NCBI RefSeq assembly: GCF_014836445.1
Contig: NZ_JACSQV010000002.1
Location: forward strand, 258,799-322,798
DNA length: 64,000 nt
Reading direction: 5' to 3'
Origin: Cellulomonas avistercoris
Lineage (GTDB): Bacteria > Actinomycetota > Actinomycetes > Actinomycetales > Cellulomonadaceae
Shown: positions 63,607 through 64,000 of the stretch, piece by piece
Layout of the letters: each line of letters opens with the position of its first letter
Numbering within the stretch: position 1 is the first letter of the stretch
Translations under genes and position numbers: made by a program
The notes under the pieces: generated by a model
The model's input: the letters and a program-made list of their open reading frames with translations, nothing else
Database searches by the model: none
Told to the model about the DNA's origin: nothing

Positions 63607-64000
63607 ATGACGACGACAGCACCCGCCCGTCCCACGTCACGCCGTCCCGACTCGCTCACGCGCGCCGACGGGAGCCCGCTGCGGGTCCTCGTCGTCGACG
63701 ACGAGGTGAACCTCGGTGAGCTGATGTGCACCGCGCTGCGCTACGAGGGCTGGGAGGTCCGGCACGCGCTGTCGGGCCACGACGCGGTCGAGCTGGTCGG
63801 CACGCTGGAGCCGGACGTCGTCCTGCTCGACCTCTCCCTGCCGGACATGTCGGGCCCGGAGGTGCTGCGGCGCATCCGCGCGGCCCGCCCGCAGGCGCCC
63901 GTCCTGTTCCTGACGGCGCACGACGGCGTCGAGGACCGCGTCCCCGGGCTCACGGCCGGCGGCGACGACTACGTCACCAAGCCGTTCGGCCTCGAGGAGG
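63607..64000 (+). CDS. OmpR-family response regulator (5' part only)
   Basis: The first 131 codons. Receiver domain with acidic pocket VVDDEVN, phosphorylation Asp in VVLLDLSLPDMSG (about residue 78), switch Thr in LFLTAHDG and Lys in YVTKPFG. The DNA-binding half lies beyond the window; the partner kinase is expected downstream. Confidence 0.9.
   Translation, partial: MTTTAPARPTSRRPDSLTRADGSPLRVLVVDDEVNLGELMCTALRYEGWEVRHALSGHDAVELVGTLEPDVVLLDLSLPDMSGPEVLRRIRAARPQAPVLFLTAHDGVEDRVPGLTAGGDDYVTKPFGLEE

Overview
The window is very GC-rich chromosomal DNA from a Gram-positive actinobacterium, most likely Cellulomonas or a close relative. This inference rests on base composition, actinobacterial gene orders (hpt-ftsH-folE-folP-folBK-DUF3180-PH-PH-DUF2520-panC-panD), actinobacterial families (DUF2342, DUF3180, mycothiol-dependent maleylpyruvate isomerase-like) and a secreted multi-module carbohydrate-binding (xylanase-type) protein. 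No mobile element, prophage, rRNA or CRISPR array was found. There is one tRNA (Thr, CGT).

Layout. 1-1.7 kb: 5' part of a secreted polysaccharide-binding protein with a GAAAGTTTC palindrome upstream. 1.9-18.5 kb: a nearly unbroken minus-strand housekeeping run: nadB, panD, panC, DUF2520 protein, two PH-domain membrane proteins, DUF3180, fused folB-folK, folP, folE, ftsH, hpt, tilS, a DUF2342 metalloprotease and dacB. Many of these overlap by 4 bp and are probably co-transcribed. 18.6-19.1 kb: ppa, then a perfect bidirectional terminator and a 15-bp tandem repeat at the end of a RipA-like NlpC/P60 gene. 21.2-26.8 kb (plus strand): metY-metX, a mycothiol-type enzyme, a repeat cluster, an oxidoreductase and a hydrolase. 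26.8-34.7 kb (mostly minus): a RAMA-domain protein, a thiamine-binding protein (plus), a 1007-aa FAD/Fe-S oxidoreductase, OsmC, a truncated LAL-type ATPase and a VanY-type peptidase. 34.8-41.2 kb (plus): an HTH protein, a large secreted subtilase, a DUF3806 protein and a membrane protein.

41.2-52.5 kb holds a 5'-3' exonuclease, an ECF sigma factor with a membrane partner, an EspI-like MinD ATPase, an RsbW-like kinase, a PspC protein, a stand-alone LigD polymerase, a second VanY-like hydrolase, a second DUF3806 protein with six 19-residue repeats, a YjbR-like protein and a LiaF-like membrane protein. 52.7-64 kb holds tRNA-Thr, a TAP-family lipoprotein, holB-tmk, a Gfo/Idh oxidoreductase, a lipoprotein, an AbiEi/DUF559 protein, topA, a PAP2 phosphatase and the start of a response regulator.

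Themes. (1) About 20 genes have a -10-like hexamer (NANNNT, mostly TANNNT) exactly 6-7 nt before the start codon, which predicts leaderless mRNAs and fixes many starts. (2) Two genes appear to begin with non-standard codons (ACG and ATC), each behind a strong Shine-Dalgarno. (3) Several uncatalogued intergenic repeats occur: a four-copy CGCGAGAGAGCAATCC cluster and a twin 55-bp palindromic element. (4) Three wall-hydrolase genes have GTCAC-type motifs upstream that resemble MtrA sites. No clearly new multi-gene system is evident; the most unusual genes are the DUF3806 pair and the RAMA-domain protein.
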